64,000 nucleotides of DNA from Vibrio sp. 05-20-BW147 (GTDB lineage: Bacteria > Pseudomonadota > Gammaproteobacteria > Enterobacterales > Vibrionaceae), in NCBI RefSeq assembly GCF_013369385.1, contig NZ_SZTO01000025.1, positions 1 to 64,000 of the forward strand, given 5' to 3'. The position numbers and the translations under genes are program-made. Below, in pieces: positions 1-8,264 of this stretch (positions are counted from its first letter, which is position 1; the number at the start of each line of letters is the position of its first letter). The notes beneath the pieces are model-generated. The model was not told where the DNA came from. It saw only the letters and a list, made by a program, of their open reading frames with translations, and did no database searches.

Positions 1-2
1 CT

Positions 3-143
3 GTTGAAAACATCGCGTTGTTTAGACGTTTTGTCATGAATATGCTCAAGCAATGCGACTGTGGTGCTCCGAGCCAAAAAGTGAAGATGAAGAAAGCGGG
101 TTGGAACGATGATTATAGGGCAAGAGTCTTCTTGGGGTTATAA
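3..143 (+). pseudogene. ISAs1-family transposase, C-terminal fragment
   Basis: An open frame enters from the left window edge and stops at a TAA after 46 codons. The translated piece has the order ENIALFRRFVMNMLKQ, then KVKMKKAGWNDDYRARVF, which resembles the extreme C-terminus of ISAs1-family (IS4-like DDE) transposases, where an AEN-x5-R helix is followed by a Lys-rich KAGWDDxY tail. Only the tail is in the window, so whether the element is complete outside cannot be told. Its last bases overlap the end of the converging zeta-toxin-like gene by 6 bp, so no IS inverted repeat separates them. Family assignment is from memory of the motif. Confidence 0.55.
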
Positions 144-800
144 ATCCACCAAAGTATGCTCCCGCCCTGGGGTCGTTCCATCGTTATCTTTAAGAAGCAA
201 ATCCACCTGAATTTGAGAGCCATATTTTTCTTTAAGCTGTTCGATAACTTGCTGAGAACCAAAGAACTGTTCAACAAAATGCTCTGGTAAGATTCTTCTT
301 CCTTCGACCTTCTCTCTTGCCTTTACAAAGTTCCACGCCAACTCCGGTCGTTGATAAACAAAAACAATTAATACCATCCTGTCCTTTTTTAGTGAGCGTT
401 CGATGTTTTTATCCGCGACATGAAAACTCGCCAACGTTCCATCCAGAAGAAAGCTCTGGTTATTCTTAAAAATCATATCCATAGCACGTTCGACAAGTGT
501 AATCACCGCCGCTTGGAATAAGTATGAATTGTTCCCATTGTAATCTTCAAACTGCTCCCTTAAGTCATCGGGATCTAGGCGCAAGACATGCCCACCATCT
601 TCCGTTAAAGCTGCGACCAACTCCTTAGAAGATTCAGTTTTTCCTGCACCTGGAGATCCGCTCATAAACACAGAAACTGGCTGCTGATCTGGAACGTAGA
701 TACTGGTGTCGGTCAACCTGCGACAAATCCTAGTGCGGTTTTTCTTAGCAAATTCTAAGGCCTTTATCTTAATAGCCAATTCTCCGGGTGAAAGTTCCAT
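138..800 (-). CDS. Zeta-toxin-like P-loop kinase
   Basis: A 220-residue protein with a Walker A loop GSPGAGKT at residues 48-55, followed by an R-x-DPDDLR segment and a long helical C-terminal half. This is the layout of the zeta-toxin/UDP-N-acetylglucosamine kinase-like family, whose founding members phosphorylate UDP-GlcNAc and block wall synthesis when unpaired from an epsilon antitoxin. No epsilon gene is present; upstream on the same strand lies only a short frame at 885-959. The gene abuts a transposase remnant, in keeping with an acquired toxin module. It could instead be a housekeeping AAA_33-type kinase; toxicity is inference. Confidence 0.75.
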   Translation of the reverse strand: MELSPGELAIKIKALEFAKKNRTRICRRLTDTSIYVPDQQPVSVFMSGSPGAGKTESSKELVAALTEDGGHVLRLDPDDLREQFEDYNGNNSYLFQAAVITLVERAMDMIFKNNQSFLLDGTLASFHVADKNIERSLKKDRMVLIVFVYQRPELAWNFVKAREKVEGRRILPEHFVEQFFGSQQVIEQLKEKYGSQIQVDLLLKDNDGTTPGREHTLVDL

Positions 801-884
801 TTCATCTACTCCAGTGGAAAGAAATCACCTGTACCCAAAAAAGACACAAGTAAGTTTCACGTTATATCGTTTTGCAGCTTTTAG

Positions 885-959
885 CTAATCAACTTCTTCA
901 AAACGCACTATATCAATCACATCTTTAGATACCCGTATCTTCGGCAATTTTGAGCGCAT
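885..959 (-). CDS. Possible antitoxin remnant upstream of the zeta-like gene
   Basis: A 24-codon frame begins at an ATG with an AGGAG ribosome-binding site 8 bases upstream. It is open for a further 18 codons upstream (to a TGA at 1014-1016), reading RISDFLLALGD and then SKMRSKLPKIRV, and ends in RFEEVD. The composition looks protein-like rather than random, and it lies just upstream of the kinase in the same direction, where an antitoxin would sit. It is either a micro-ORF or the tail of a decayed antitoxin gene. No family is recognised. Confidence 0.3.
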   Translation of the reverse strand: MRSKLPKIRVSKDVIDIVRFEEVD

Positions 960-1141
960 CTTCGAATCTCCTAATGCGAGCAAGAAGTCAGAAATTCGTT
1001 TATAGCAAGTATTTCAAGAAGGGAAGAGCCCAAAATGATGACGATACAGAAGGGCTCAGTGCGGGAGTTGCAGGGCTTTGATGTTTTAGGCATGCCATTC
1101 ATCGTTAATGATTGACTAGCAGAATAGAATTATCTTGTATT

Positions 1142-1168
1142 AAAACCGCCTTCTTAGAAGGCGGTTTT
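1142..1168. terminator. Bidirectional intrinsic terminator after nirD
   Basis: A 12-bp perfect stem (AAAACCGCCTTC with GAAGGCGGTTTT) closes a 3-base loop. The arms give an A-run on one side and a T-run on the other. It lies 63 bases beyond the nirD stop and probably ends the nrt-nir transcript. Confidence 0.85.
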
Positions 1169-1230
1169 ATATTGCCATAAATACTTATATCGCAAGAGTA
1201 CTGCCAATATCATTTATCACTAATGCTTGG

Positions 1231-1554
1231 CTAAACGAGAACATAGACATCCTCGTTTTCCACCAGCACTGGCCATGTCGTTAATTTGACCGATTCATCT
1301 TCAAAGCACTTACCTGTTTTTAAGCAAAAATGCTGTTTATACAACGGAGAGGCAACGCAGAGCTCACCTTGGATATCCCCGACAATGCCGCGGCTTAATA
1401 CAAAAGCTTTGCCAATCGGGTCCCAGTTTTGTATCGCAAACACCCCCTCCTTAGGCACATAGAACATCGCCACTTGCTCATCATTCAATAACACAGGATG
1501 GCCATGGTCACTTTTCAGTTCATTGAGATGGCAGATAAATTGTTTACTTTGCAT
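1231..1554 (-). CDS. nirD: Nitrite reductase (NAD(P)H) small subunit
   Basis: A 107-residue protein of the NirD family, a Rieske-like fold that partners NirB in cytoplasmic reduction of nitrite to ammonium. Length is standard for the family. As in other NirD proteins, the Cys/His iron ligands of true Rieske proteins are not arranged as a complete CxH...CxxH set: only single Cys residues such as CVASP and FCLKTG are seen. It starts 3 bases after the nirB stop, so the two are translationally coupled. It is the last gene of the nrt-nir operon and is followed by a terminator. Confidence 0.95.
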   Translation of the reverse strand: MQSKQFICHLNELKSDHGHPVLLNDEQVAMFYVPKEGVFAIQNWDPIGKAFVLSRGIVGDIQGELCVASPLYKQHFCLKTGKCFEDESVKLTTWPVLVENEDVYVLV

Positions 1555-1557
1555 CGC

Positions 1558-4041
1558 TTATTCCTCCAGTTTGACAGGGATACGTTGGCCACGCGTACGT
1601 TGGTAGCCCAATAGCGTGCTCTGCTGGGTTGAGTTAATGAACGGTCTGAAACGCATCAATTTTTCAGGGTTGGTTAAGGTTTGCTTCCACTCACAGTGAT
1701 ACGTGTCCACGACATGCGCCATTTGCTGCTCAAGTTGCTCACACAGATGGAGCGAATCGTCCAGAACGACGCTTTTGAGATAATCCAATCCGCCATCAAG
1801 ATTCTCCAACCACACGGAGGTGCGTTGCAAACGATCCGCCGTGCGCACGTAAAACATCAACACACGGTCGATCAGCCTAATCAGCTCTGCTTTACTCAAA
1901 TCAGCCGCTAACAGGTCGGCATGTCTTGGACGCATGCCACCGTTACCACACACATACAAATTCCAGCCTTTTTCTGTCGCGATCACGCCTATGTCTTTGC
2001 TTTGCGCTTCAGCACATTCACGCGTACACCCTGATACGGCAAACTTCAGCTTATGCGGCGCTCGCAGCCCTTTGTAACGATTCTCAAGTTCAATGGCTAG
2101 ACCCACTGAGTCATCCACGCCATAACGACACCAAGTAGAACCAACACAAGATTTCACCGTGCGCACGGATTTGCCGTAAGCATGGCCGGTTTCAAATCCA
2201 GCATCGATCAGGGTTTGCCAAATCTCCGGTAACTGCTCCACCTGAGCACCAAACAGGTCAACGCGTTGACCACCGGTGATTTTTGTGTAGAGATCGTACT
2301 GGCGAGCCACCTCCCCTAACACGATGAGCTTCTCTGGGGTGATCTCGCCGCCAGGGATACGGGGCACAATTGAGTAAGAACCGTCTTTTTGCAGATTGGC
2401 CATAAACGCATCATTGGAATCCTGCAAAGGTGAATGTTCCGGCTCCATGATGTGCTCATTCCATAATGACGAGAAAATCGACCCTGCAGTGGGCTTGCAT
2501 ATGTCGCAACCATGCCCCTTACCGTGCTTCGCCAACAAACTATCGAAATCGCGAATTTTATCGACTTGGCAAATGTGATAAAGCGCCTGCCGCGTTTGGC
2601 TAAAGTGCTCACAAAGCTGGGTATTCACTTCTAAGCCCATCACGCTCAGTTGCTGATCAAGCACCGATTTGACCATGGCACTGCACCCGCCACACCCGCT
2701 GCCGGCTTTGGTCTGCGCTTTTAACTCGCCAAGCTCATGCGCTCCCGCCTGAATCGCGCTGATCAGATCGCCTTTGGTAACGTTGTGACATGAACAGATC
2801 ACCGTGTTGTCACTGACATCCCCTTTTAGCGCACTGGTGTCAAACAGCAAACTGACCGCAGGCTGCGGCAGTGGGGTTTTGTTCAAGTAGCTTTGCAGCA
2901 GCACATCATAATCTTGGTTGTCGCCGATTAAGATCGCGCCTAGCAAGGTGGTGCCGCTTTGATCCACCACCAATTTTTTGTAGATGCCCGCAGCCGCATC
3001 ATGCAGTACCATTTCCGTCGCCTTCGGTGTGGCTTTATGCGCATCACCTATCGACGCCACATCTACCCCCAATAATTTGAGCTTGGTGCTCATGTCTGCG
3101 CCGCTAAACTCAGCCTCGCTGCCCCCTCTCAGTTGCTGCGCCACTACTCGCGCCATCGCATATCCAGGTGCCACCAAGCCGAAGATTTTTCCTTGCCACA
3201 GTGCACACTCGCCAATGGCGTAAATCTCGCTATCACTGGTTTGGCACGCGTTATTGACCACGATGCCACCGCGCTCGCCCAGCTCAAGGCCACAATCGCG
3301 AGCCAGTTGGTCTCTCGGTCGAATGCCCGCCGAGAACACGATCACATCCACTTCCAGCGGCGGGGCATCTTTAAACACCATGCGATGGTAAGCCGTTTCA
3401 CCATCAATGATTTTTTCAGTGGCGGTTGAGGTATGCACCGTTAAGCCAAGTTGCTCAATTTTGCTTTTCAGCACCGCGCCTGCACCCTCATCAAGTTGGA
3501 CTGGCATTAAGCGTGGCGCAAATTCAACAACATGCGTTTCTAAACCAAGCAGCCTTAGGGCATTCGCCGCCTCCAAACCGAGTAACCCTCCTCCAATCAC
3601 GGCGCCTTTCTTCGCACCAAGACACGCTTGCTTAATCTGCGACAGATCATCCAAGGTTCGGTAGACAAACACCTTGCTGCGCTCACTTCCTGCCATCGGG
3701 GGCACAAATGGGTAAGAGCCGGTGGCAAACACCAATTGGTCATAACTCAGTTGGCTTTCATCTTCCAATGTGACTCTTTTGCTTTGTCGGTCAATGCCCA
3801 CCACCGCAACACCCAGTATCAGCTCAATGCCATGCTTCTGATACCACTCTTCACTGCTGAGTAATAAGTCTTGGTGGCTTTGTCCTGAAAACATCGCCGA
3901 GAGGTGAACTCGGTCATAGGCGACGAATCGCTCTTCCCCTATCACGATAATTCTTTTTTCTAAATGGCTGCCACTGGCGACGAGCTGCTCTACCAGTTGA
4001 TGACCTACCATGCCATTGCCAATGATCACTATGCTTTCCAT
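1558..4041 (-). CDS. nirB: Nitrite reductase (NAD(P)H) large subunit
   Basis: An 827-residue assimilatory siroheme nitrite reductase; with NirD it takes nitrite to ammonium in the cytoplasm using NAD(P)H. Domains in order: an N-terminal FAD site (VIIGNGMVGHQ), a NAD site near residue 149 (GGGLLGLEAANAL), a BFD-type [2Fe-2S] domain with CSCHNVTKG and CGGC, and the C-terminal nitrite/sulfite reductase half. There CVGSTWC (C-x5-C) and CTREC (C-x3-C) supply the 4Fe-4S and siroheme ligands. Length matches the family. It lies 10 bases downstream of the transporter ATPase and 3 bases upstream of nirD, in one operon. The siroheme precursor comes from cobA in the neighbouring nas operon. Confidence 0.97.
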   Translation of the reverse strand: MESIVIIGNGMVGHQLVEQLVASGSHLEKRIIVIGEERFVAYDRVHLSAMFSGQSHQDLLLSSEEWYQKHGIELILGVAVVGIDRQSKRVTLEDESQLSYDQLVFATGSYPFVPPMAGSERSKVFVYRTLDDLSQIKQACLGAKKGAVIGGGLLGLEAANALRLLGLETHVVEFAPRLMPVQLDEGAGAVLKSKIEQLGLTVHTSTATEKIIDGETAYHRMVFKDAPPLEVDVIVFSAGIRPRDQLARDCGLELGERGGIVVNNACQTSDSEIYAIGECALWQGKIFGLVAPGYAMARVVAQQLRGGSEAEFSGADMSTKLKLLGVDVASIGDAHKATPKATEMVLHDAAAGIYKKLVVDQSGTTLLGAILIGDNQDYDVLLQSYLNKTPLPQPAVSLLFDTSALKGDVSDNTVICSCHNVTKGDLISAIQAGAHELGELKAQTKAGSGCGGCSAMVKSVLDQQLSVMGLEVNTQLCEHFSQTRQALYHICQVDKIRDFDSLLAKHGKGHGCDICKPTAGSIFSSLWNEHIMEPEHSPLQDSNDAFMANLQKDGSYSIVPRIPGGEITPEKLIVLGEVARQYDLYTKITGGQRVDLFGAQVEQLPEIWQTLIDAGFETGHAYGKSVRTVKSCVGSTWCRYGVDDSVGLAIELENRYKGLRAPHKLKFAVSGCTRECAEAQSKDIGVIATEKGWNLYVCGNGGMRPRHADLLAADLSKAELIRLIDRVLMFYVRTADRLQRTSVWLENLDGGLDYLKSVVLDDSLHLCEQLEQQMAHVVDTYHCEWKQTLTNPEKLMRFRPFINSTQQSTLLGYQRTRGQRIPVKLEE

Positions 4042-4051
4042 GCGTTTGTCC

Positions 4052-4894
4052 TCAGGCTGTTTTTATCGGTTTTGCTTGCGAGTGTTGAGCGGTGCGCGCC
4101 GTTGCCGCTTCGCCTTTGCTTTGCTTCTCGTATAAGAATCTCAACACGGCTTGGCGATAGTGTTGGTATTGCGGGTCGTCCGCCAAAGCGACGCGATCAC
4201 GTGGTCTTGGCAACTCAATCGGGAGAATTTCACCAATCGTCGCCGCGGGGCCATTGGTCATCATGACAATTTTGTCGGAAAGCAAAACCGCTTCATCGAC
4301 ATCGTGCGTAATCATGATCACCGTGTTGTTGAGCTCGGCTTGAATGGCCATCAGTGCATCTTGCAATCGCGCGCGAGTCAGCGCATCCAACGCGCCAAAC
4401 GGCTCATCCATCAGCAGCACTTTAGGTTGTAAGGCCAACGCTCGGGCAATGCCCACCCGCTGTTTCATACCACCTGAGATTTCATCCGGCTTTTTATCGG
4501 CGGCGTGCGCCATTTGAATCAAATCCAAATAGTGGTGCACTTGCTCTTTCACCCACGCTTTGCTCTGACCTTGGGCAATCTGCTTAACCGCCAACTCAAC
4601 GTTTTGATAAACGGTTAACCAAGGCAACAGCGAATGGTTTTGGAACACCACGGCGCGCTCAGGCCCCGGGCCACTCACTTCTCTACCATCGACAATCACA
4701 CCACCATCGGTCGGCAGATGCAGCCCAGCGACCAAGTTCAGCACGGTTGATTTTCCACAGCCTGAATGGCCAATCAGTGAAATAAACTCCCCTTTTTGGA
4801 TCTGCATATCGACGTTTTTCAGCGCGATAAACTCCCCTTGAGGGGTGGGAAAGCGCATCCCAAGTTGCGTCAGTTCTAAAAACGATTTAGACAT
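4052..4894 (-). CDS. nrtD: Nitrate ABC transporter, ATP-binding subunit
   Basis: ATPase of the nitrate/sulfonate/taurine importer class. Walker A GHSGCGKST, signature ISGGMKQR and Walker B LLMDEPFGALD are all intact, followed by the H-loop ITHDVDEA. The frame is open 19 codons further upstream, but that extension would overlap the permease gene. The ATG at 4894 has an AGGAG site 8 bases upstream and starts 11 bases after the permease stop, so it is preferred (280 residues). It sits between the permease and nirB and powers nitrate or nitrite import for the reductases of the same operon. The subunit letter (D or C) is a naming convention. Confidence 0.92.
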   Translation of the reverse strand: MSKSFLELTQLGMRFPTPQGEFIALKNVDMQIQKGEFISLIGHSGCGKSTVLNLVAGLHLPTDGGVIVDGREVSGPGPERAVVFQNHSLLPWLTVYQNVELAVKQIAQGQSKAWVKEQVHHYLDLIQMAHAADKKPDEISGGMKQRVGIARALALQPKVLLMDEPFGALDALTRARLQDALMAIQAELNNTVIMITHDVDEAVLLSDKIVMMTNGPAATIGEILPIELPRPRDRVALADDPQYQHYRQAVLRFLYEKQSKGEAATARTAQHSQAKPIKTA

Positions 4895-4905
4895 AGTGCC
4901 GACTC

Positions 4906-5874
4906 CTATCTTAACGACATCTGTTTGTTCCACGACAACCAACGCTGGCATTGCAACATGCCGCGATCGAGCAGAAGACCAATCAAGCCAATCACAATCA
5001 CGGCCACCATGATGCGGCCAAGTGAATCAGAGCTGCCGTTTTGAAACTCATCCCAAACAAACTTTCCTAGCCCTGGGTTTTGCGCCAACATTTCTGCGGC
5101 GATCAACACCATCCATGCAATGCCCAACGAAAGGCGTAATCCGGTAAACATCATTGGGATGGCCGATGGAAGCACGATGATGCGGATGTGTCGCCACCAT
5201 GAAAGCCTCAGTACTTTGCTCACGTTGAGGAGATCTTTATCGACGCTGGTCACGCCAACCGCCGTGTTGATCAAGGTTGGCCACAAGCTGCATAACGCCA
5301 CGGTAAACAGCGAGTTGACGAAAGACTTGGCAAAAAGCGGGTCATCACTGACGTAGGTTGCACTGACCACCATGGTGACAATCGGCAACCACGCCAAAGG
5401 TGAAACCGGCTTTAACAATTGGATAATTGGGTTGAACGCCATGTAGAGCCCTTGGTTTAGCCCAAGAATAATGCCAAGTGGAATAGCAATGAGACTTGCC
5501 AACATAAACCCGCAAGCCACCGTCACCAAACTGGTGATGATTTGGTCGAAAAAGGTCGGTTTGCCGGTATATGGGCGAATTTTCACTTCCGCTGTAGGAT
5601 CTTTTGCCAGCTTGGCTGCGTTGCGTTGCTCCTGCCGCTCAATAAAGCGCTGCTCCTTTTCGCGCTCATTGTGGTGCTCTGTGAGCAAATTAGAAAACTG
5701 TTGAAAGGTATCCACCGGACCTGGCAATGTGCCAAGCGACGTTTCGACTTGGCGTGCACTTAAGTGCCACGCCAACAAAAACACCAATAAGCCAATCAGG
5801 GGCAGTAGAATCAGCCGACTCTTGTCCGCCACCGCCTGTGAACTGGGAATAAGTGAAATAACATTTCCTGACAT
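4906..5874 (-). CDS. nrtB: Nitrate ABC transporter, permease subunit
   Basis: A 322-residue inner-membrane protein with about six hydrophobic segments and the binding-protein-dependent transport motif, seen around GLRLSLGIAWMVLIAAEML, where the EAA loop docks the ATPase. The N-terminal 110 residues hold one membrane segment and then a charged stretch rich in E, R and K, typical of NrtB/CmpB permeases. The gene starts 27 bases after the nrtA stop. Specificity for nitrate is inferred from the neighbours nrtA and nirBD. Confidence 0.93.
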   Translation of the reverse strand: MSGNVISLIPSSQAVADKSRLILLPLIGLLVFLLAWHLSARQVETSLGTLPGPVDTFQQFSNLLTEHHNEREKEQRFIERQEQRNAAKLAKDPTAEVKIRPYTGKPTFFDQIITSLVTVACGFMLASLIAIPLGIILGLNQGLYMAFNPIIQLLKPVSPLAWLPIVTMVVSATYVSDDPLFAKSFVNSLFTVALCSLWPTLINTAVGVTSVDKDLLNVSKVLRLSWWRHIRIIVLPSAIPMMFTGLRLSLGIAWMVLIAAEMLAQNPGLGKFVWDEFQNGSSDSLGRIMVAVIVIGLIGLLLDRGMLQCQRWLSWNKQMSLR

Positions 5875-5901
5875 AACGACTCCTTGCTATTCATTGATGC
5901 G

Positions 5902-7263
5902 TTAAAGTGACTCAGAGCCTTTCAGGCCAATGGAGAACTGCTGCAGATAAGCGTTGGGGCTACGGCCGTCATAGCGGATCTGATCAATGAAGTGGGTTTG
6001 CGGTGGGCGAAAACCACTTTCTTTGGCAAAGTCAGGAAAATCGCTGGCGCTCAATGTCCCTTCTTCGATTAGCGCTTCTGCCGCGCGTTGATAAATCTCT
6101 GGTCGATACACCTGCTTGGCGATGTCCATGTACCATGAGTCTGGTTTCTGGTGTTCGATCTGTCCCCAACGGCGCATTTGTGTGAGGTACCAAATCGCGT
6201 CGCTGTAGTAGGGATAGGTGGCGTTGTAGCGAAAGAACACATTAAAATCGGGCACTTGTCGCTTATCGCCTTTTTCGTATTCAAACGTGCCAGTCATGGA
6301 ATTGGCGATCACTTCCGCATCGGCGCCCACGTACTCACTGCGTGAAAGTAGCTTCACGGCTTCGGCGCGATTGCGGTTATCGTTTTCATCTAACCAATGC
6401 GCCGCACGGATCAGGGCTTTGACCACGCGGATATGGGTATTGGGGTACTTTTCCGCCCAATCTTGTGCAACACCAAATACCTTCTCTGGGTTGTTTTTCC
6501 AGATCTCATAGTCGGTCACCACGGGCACGCCAATGCCCTTAAACACCGCTTGTTGGTTCCAAGGTTCGCCAACGCAATAGCCTTTGATGGTGCCCGCTTC
6601 CATGGTGGCTGGCATTTGTGGTGGCGGCGTGACGCTGAGCAGCACGTCGGCATTAATTTGGCCACTGTTGTCGCCTTTATGCGGCGCATAATAGCCAGGA
6701 TGAATCCCTCCAGCCGCGAGCCAGTAGCGCAGTTCGTAGTTATGTGTTGAAACGGGAAACACCATGCCCATATTGAACGCTTTGCCTTGGTCGCGATAAC
6801 TGGTTACGACAGGTTTAAGGGCATCGGCTTTGATGGGGTGAACGGGTTTACCGTCACTGTCTTTGGCCAAATTGGGCTTCATTTGCTGCCAAACATCGTT
6901 CGACACAGTGATCGCGTTACCATTGAGATCCATACTGAATGCGGTGATCACTTTGGCTTGCGTGCCAATGCCGATGGTGGCACCCAGTGGTTGGCCTGCC
7001 AGCATGTGCGCGCCATCCAGTTCACCATCAATCACGCGATCGAGCAGCACCTTCCAGTTGGCCTGCGCTTCTAACGTCACATACAGCCCTTCATCCTCAA
7101 AAAATCCTTTTTCATAAGCGATCGCCAACGGTGCCATGTCGGTCAATTTGATAAAGCCAAACTTTAAGTCCTCTTTTTCAGCCTCGCCAACGTCTGCGAG
7201 TACAACCGGTGGAGCAAACGCCAACCAACTTGTTAATACGCCAACTGTCCATCTCTTTTTCAT
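5902..7263 (-). CDS. nrtA: Nitrate ABC transporter, substrate-binding protein
   Basis: A 453-residue NrtA/CmpA-type periplasmic binding protein with a cleavable signal peptide (MKKRWTVGVLTSWLAFAPP, cleavage probably after VLA). The mature protein begins with the family pattern LKFGFIKLTDMAPLAIAYEKGFF and contains GYCVGEPWNQQAV, typical of nitrate/bicarbonate-binding members. It delivers nitrate to the NrtB-NrtD importer. It is the first gene of the operon, and its start codon lies 11 bases after the U-run of an intrinsic terminator in its own leader. Expression is therefore probably gated by antitermination. A cytoplasmic NasS sensor has the same fold, but the signal peptide argues for a transport role. 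Confidence 0.93.
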   Translation of the reverse strand: MKKRWTVGVLTSWLAFAPPVVLADVGEAEKEDLKFGFIKLTDMAPLAIAYEKGFFEDEGLYVTLEAQANWKVLLDRVIDGELDGAHMLAGQPLGATIGIGTQAKVITAFSMDLNGNAITVSNDVWQQMKPNLAKDSDGKPVHPIKADALKPVVTSYRDQGKAFNMGMVFPVSTHNYELRYWLAAGGIHPGYYAPHKGDNSGQINADVLLSVTPPPQMPATMEAGTIKGYCVGEPWNQQAVFKGIGVPVVTDYEIWKNNPEKVFGVAQDWAEKYPNTHIRVVKALIRAAHWLDENDNRNRAEAVKLLSRSEYVGADAEVIANSMTGTFEYEKGDKRQVPDFNVFFRYNATYPYYSDAIWYLTQMRRWGQIEHQKPDSWYMDIAKQVYRPEIYQRAAEALIEEGTLSASDFPDFAKESGFRPPQTHFIDQIRYDGRSPNAYLQQFSIGLKGSESL

Positions 7264-7274
7264 CGATTTTCTCC

Positions 7275-7317
7275 AAAAAAAAGCGCCACGACTCCGAGGA
7301 GTCGTAGCGCCGTTGCT
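7275..7317 (-). promoter_or_regulatory. nrtA leader attenuator (terminator plus ANTAR-type hairpin)
   Basis: Read on the minus strand, a 12-bp stem (GCGCTACGACTC with GAGTCGTGGCGC, one G-U pair) with tetraloop CTCG is followed by eight T residues, then only 11 bases to the nrtA ATG. This is a textbook intrinsic terminator placed ahead of the gene it would silence. Overlapping its 5' arm is AGC-AACGGC-GCT (7306-7317), a hexaloop with A at position 1 and G at position 4, as in targets of ANTAR antiterminators. The two structures share the GCGCT bases and so cannot form together. The stem is only 3 bp and a second upstream hairpin was not resolved. Confidence 0.75.
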
Positions 7318-7381
7318 TTCTCTGCAATTACCGCCGTTGATAATTGAGATTCGCCATTCAACAATGTGTCTAACTAAAACT

Positions 7382-7398
7382 ATTCAATTAGTGTGCCA
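7382..7398 (-). promoter_or_regulatory. Candidate sigma-54 promoter of nrtA
   Basis: Minus-strand TGGCAC, 5 bases, TTGAA. The -24 element is perfect and the -12 element has one change (TTGA for TTGC). It lies just upstream of the attenuator leader. NtrC half-site-like GGTGC and GTGCAC words occur near 7471-7492, but no full GCAC-N7-GTGC site was found. Confidence 0.5.
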
Positions 7399-7527
7399 AC
7401 GATATATTTAAATAAAATCAGTATGTTATCGCCACGTTCTTTGCTGCTTCCTGCATCACTGCTTTGATTTAGTGCACGTCGCACCAATTGCACTTTTTTC
7501 TCTTACCCCCAAAGTAGTAGAACAGCC

Positions 7528-8112
7528 TTACAGTGTGGTTAACGTCGCAATCACGTTTTTCGCAACTTGCAGCATGGGTTGACTGGTTTGCATCGCGGAA
7601 CGACGCATCGCTTGATAGGCGGTTTCTTCGTCCACTTGTTGAAACTTCATCAGTAGACCTTTGGCTTTTTCAATCACTTTTCGCTCTTGCAATTTGTCAT
7701 TTAAAAGCGCCACTTTCTCCTCCACCAGCAAGTAACTTTCTCTTAGTTGCGCGGCGTAGTCGATCCAAGGCGCTAAGGGCAAAGTGTTTTCTTCTGGTAA
7801 AAACACACAGTCGTGACAATCTTTTAACTGATTGAATTGTTGGAAAAATACTTGACGAAACAAGACCAGAACCGGCCGCTTTTGTTGACGACAATACTCA
7901 ATGATCAACCGCACTTCAGCACAAGGGGCGGACCATCCGACGACGACGCAGCTTTCAGTTTCTCGCCGCAGGATATGTTCCAATTGCCCAAGCTGACACC
8001 CCAGCACTTGGTCATATTCTTTCGCCAATCGCTCGGCTAAATGCGCTTGTTGTGTTAATGAATCGCAGCAAACAATCATCGTCCTTTGATAAGACTTTTT
8101 CGTCATAGACAT
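7528..8112 (-). CDS. nasT: ANTAR-domain antiterminator of nitrate assimilation (NasT type)
   Basis: A 194-residue protein: a receiver-like N-terminal domain (about 10-115), a coiled-coil helix (about 117-140) and a C-terminal ANTAR RNA-binding domain (about 138-194, with VIEKAKGLLMKFQQVDEETAYQ and a three-helix end). ANTAR proteins bind paired hexaloop hairpins and prevent terminator formation. The receiver domain is degenerate: the acidic pair is replaced in IVCCDSL, and the phospho-acceptor position reads VVVGWS with no Asp, so control is probably by a partner and not by phosphorylation. It lies directly upstream of the attenuated nrtA leader. No NasS-like partner gene is in the window. Confidence 0.88.
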   Translation of the reverse strand: MSMTKKSYQRTMIVCCDSLTQQAHLAERLAKEYDQVLGCQLGQLEHILRRETESCVVVGWSAPCAEVRLIIEYCRQQKRPVLVLFRQVFFQQFNQLKDCHDCVFLPEENTLPLAPWIDYAAQLRESYLLVEEKVALLNDKLQERKVIEKAKGLLMKFQQVDEETAYQAMRRSAMQTSQPMLQVAKNVIATLTTL

Positions 8113-8199
8113 TCCTTGTCGTTTTCGTTATTTCACTATGACATAACAAGGAATGTGCCACCTTGGGGAACGGGTCCATCGATAGCGCACAAATAGCGC

Positions 8200-8234
8200 A
8201 AAAAGAACAGCCAAGGCAGACTGACCTTGGCTGT
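8200..8234 (-). terminator. Intrinsic terminator downstream of the dienelactone hydrolase gene
   Basis: A perfect 10-bp stem (ACAGCCAAGG with CCTTGGCTGT) with an 8-base loop, followed on the minus strand by TCTTTTT. It lies 31 bases past the stop of the hydrolase gene and shields nasT from read-through. Confidence 0.85.
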
Positions 8235-8264
8235 AATGATTATGGGATTCGTGGCAATGCGCCA

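Larger units (their letters stand above)
801..1230. other. Gene-poor stretch between toxin-like gene and nirD
   Basis: About 430 bases. It holds the short minus-strand frame at 885-959, a 26-codon plus-strand frame from an ATG at 1035 ending in LGMPFIVND that matches nothing I know, and a bidirectional terminator at 1142-1168. The scattered short coding-like pieces suggest decayed DNA next to the transposase fragment. No RNA gene is seen. Confidence 0.5.
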
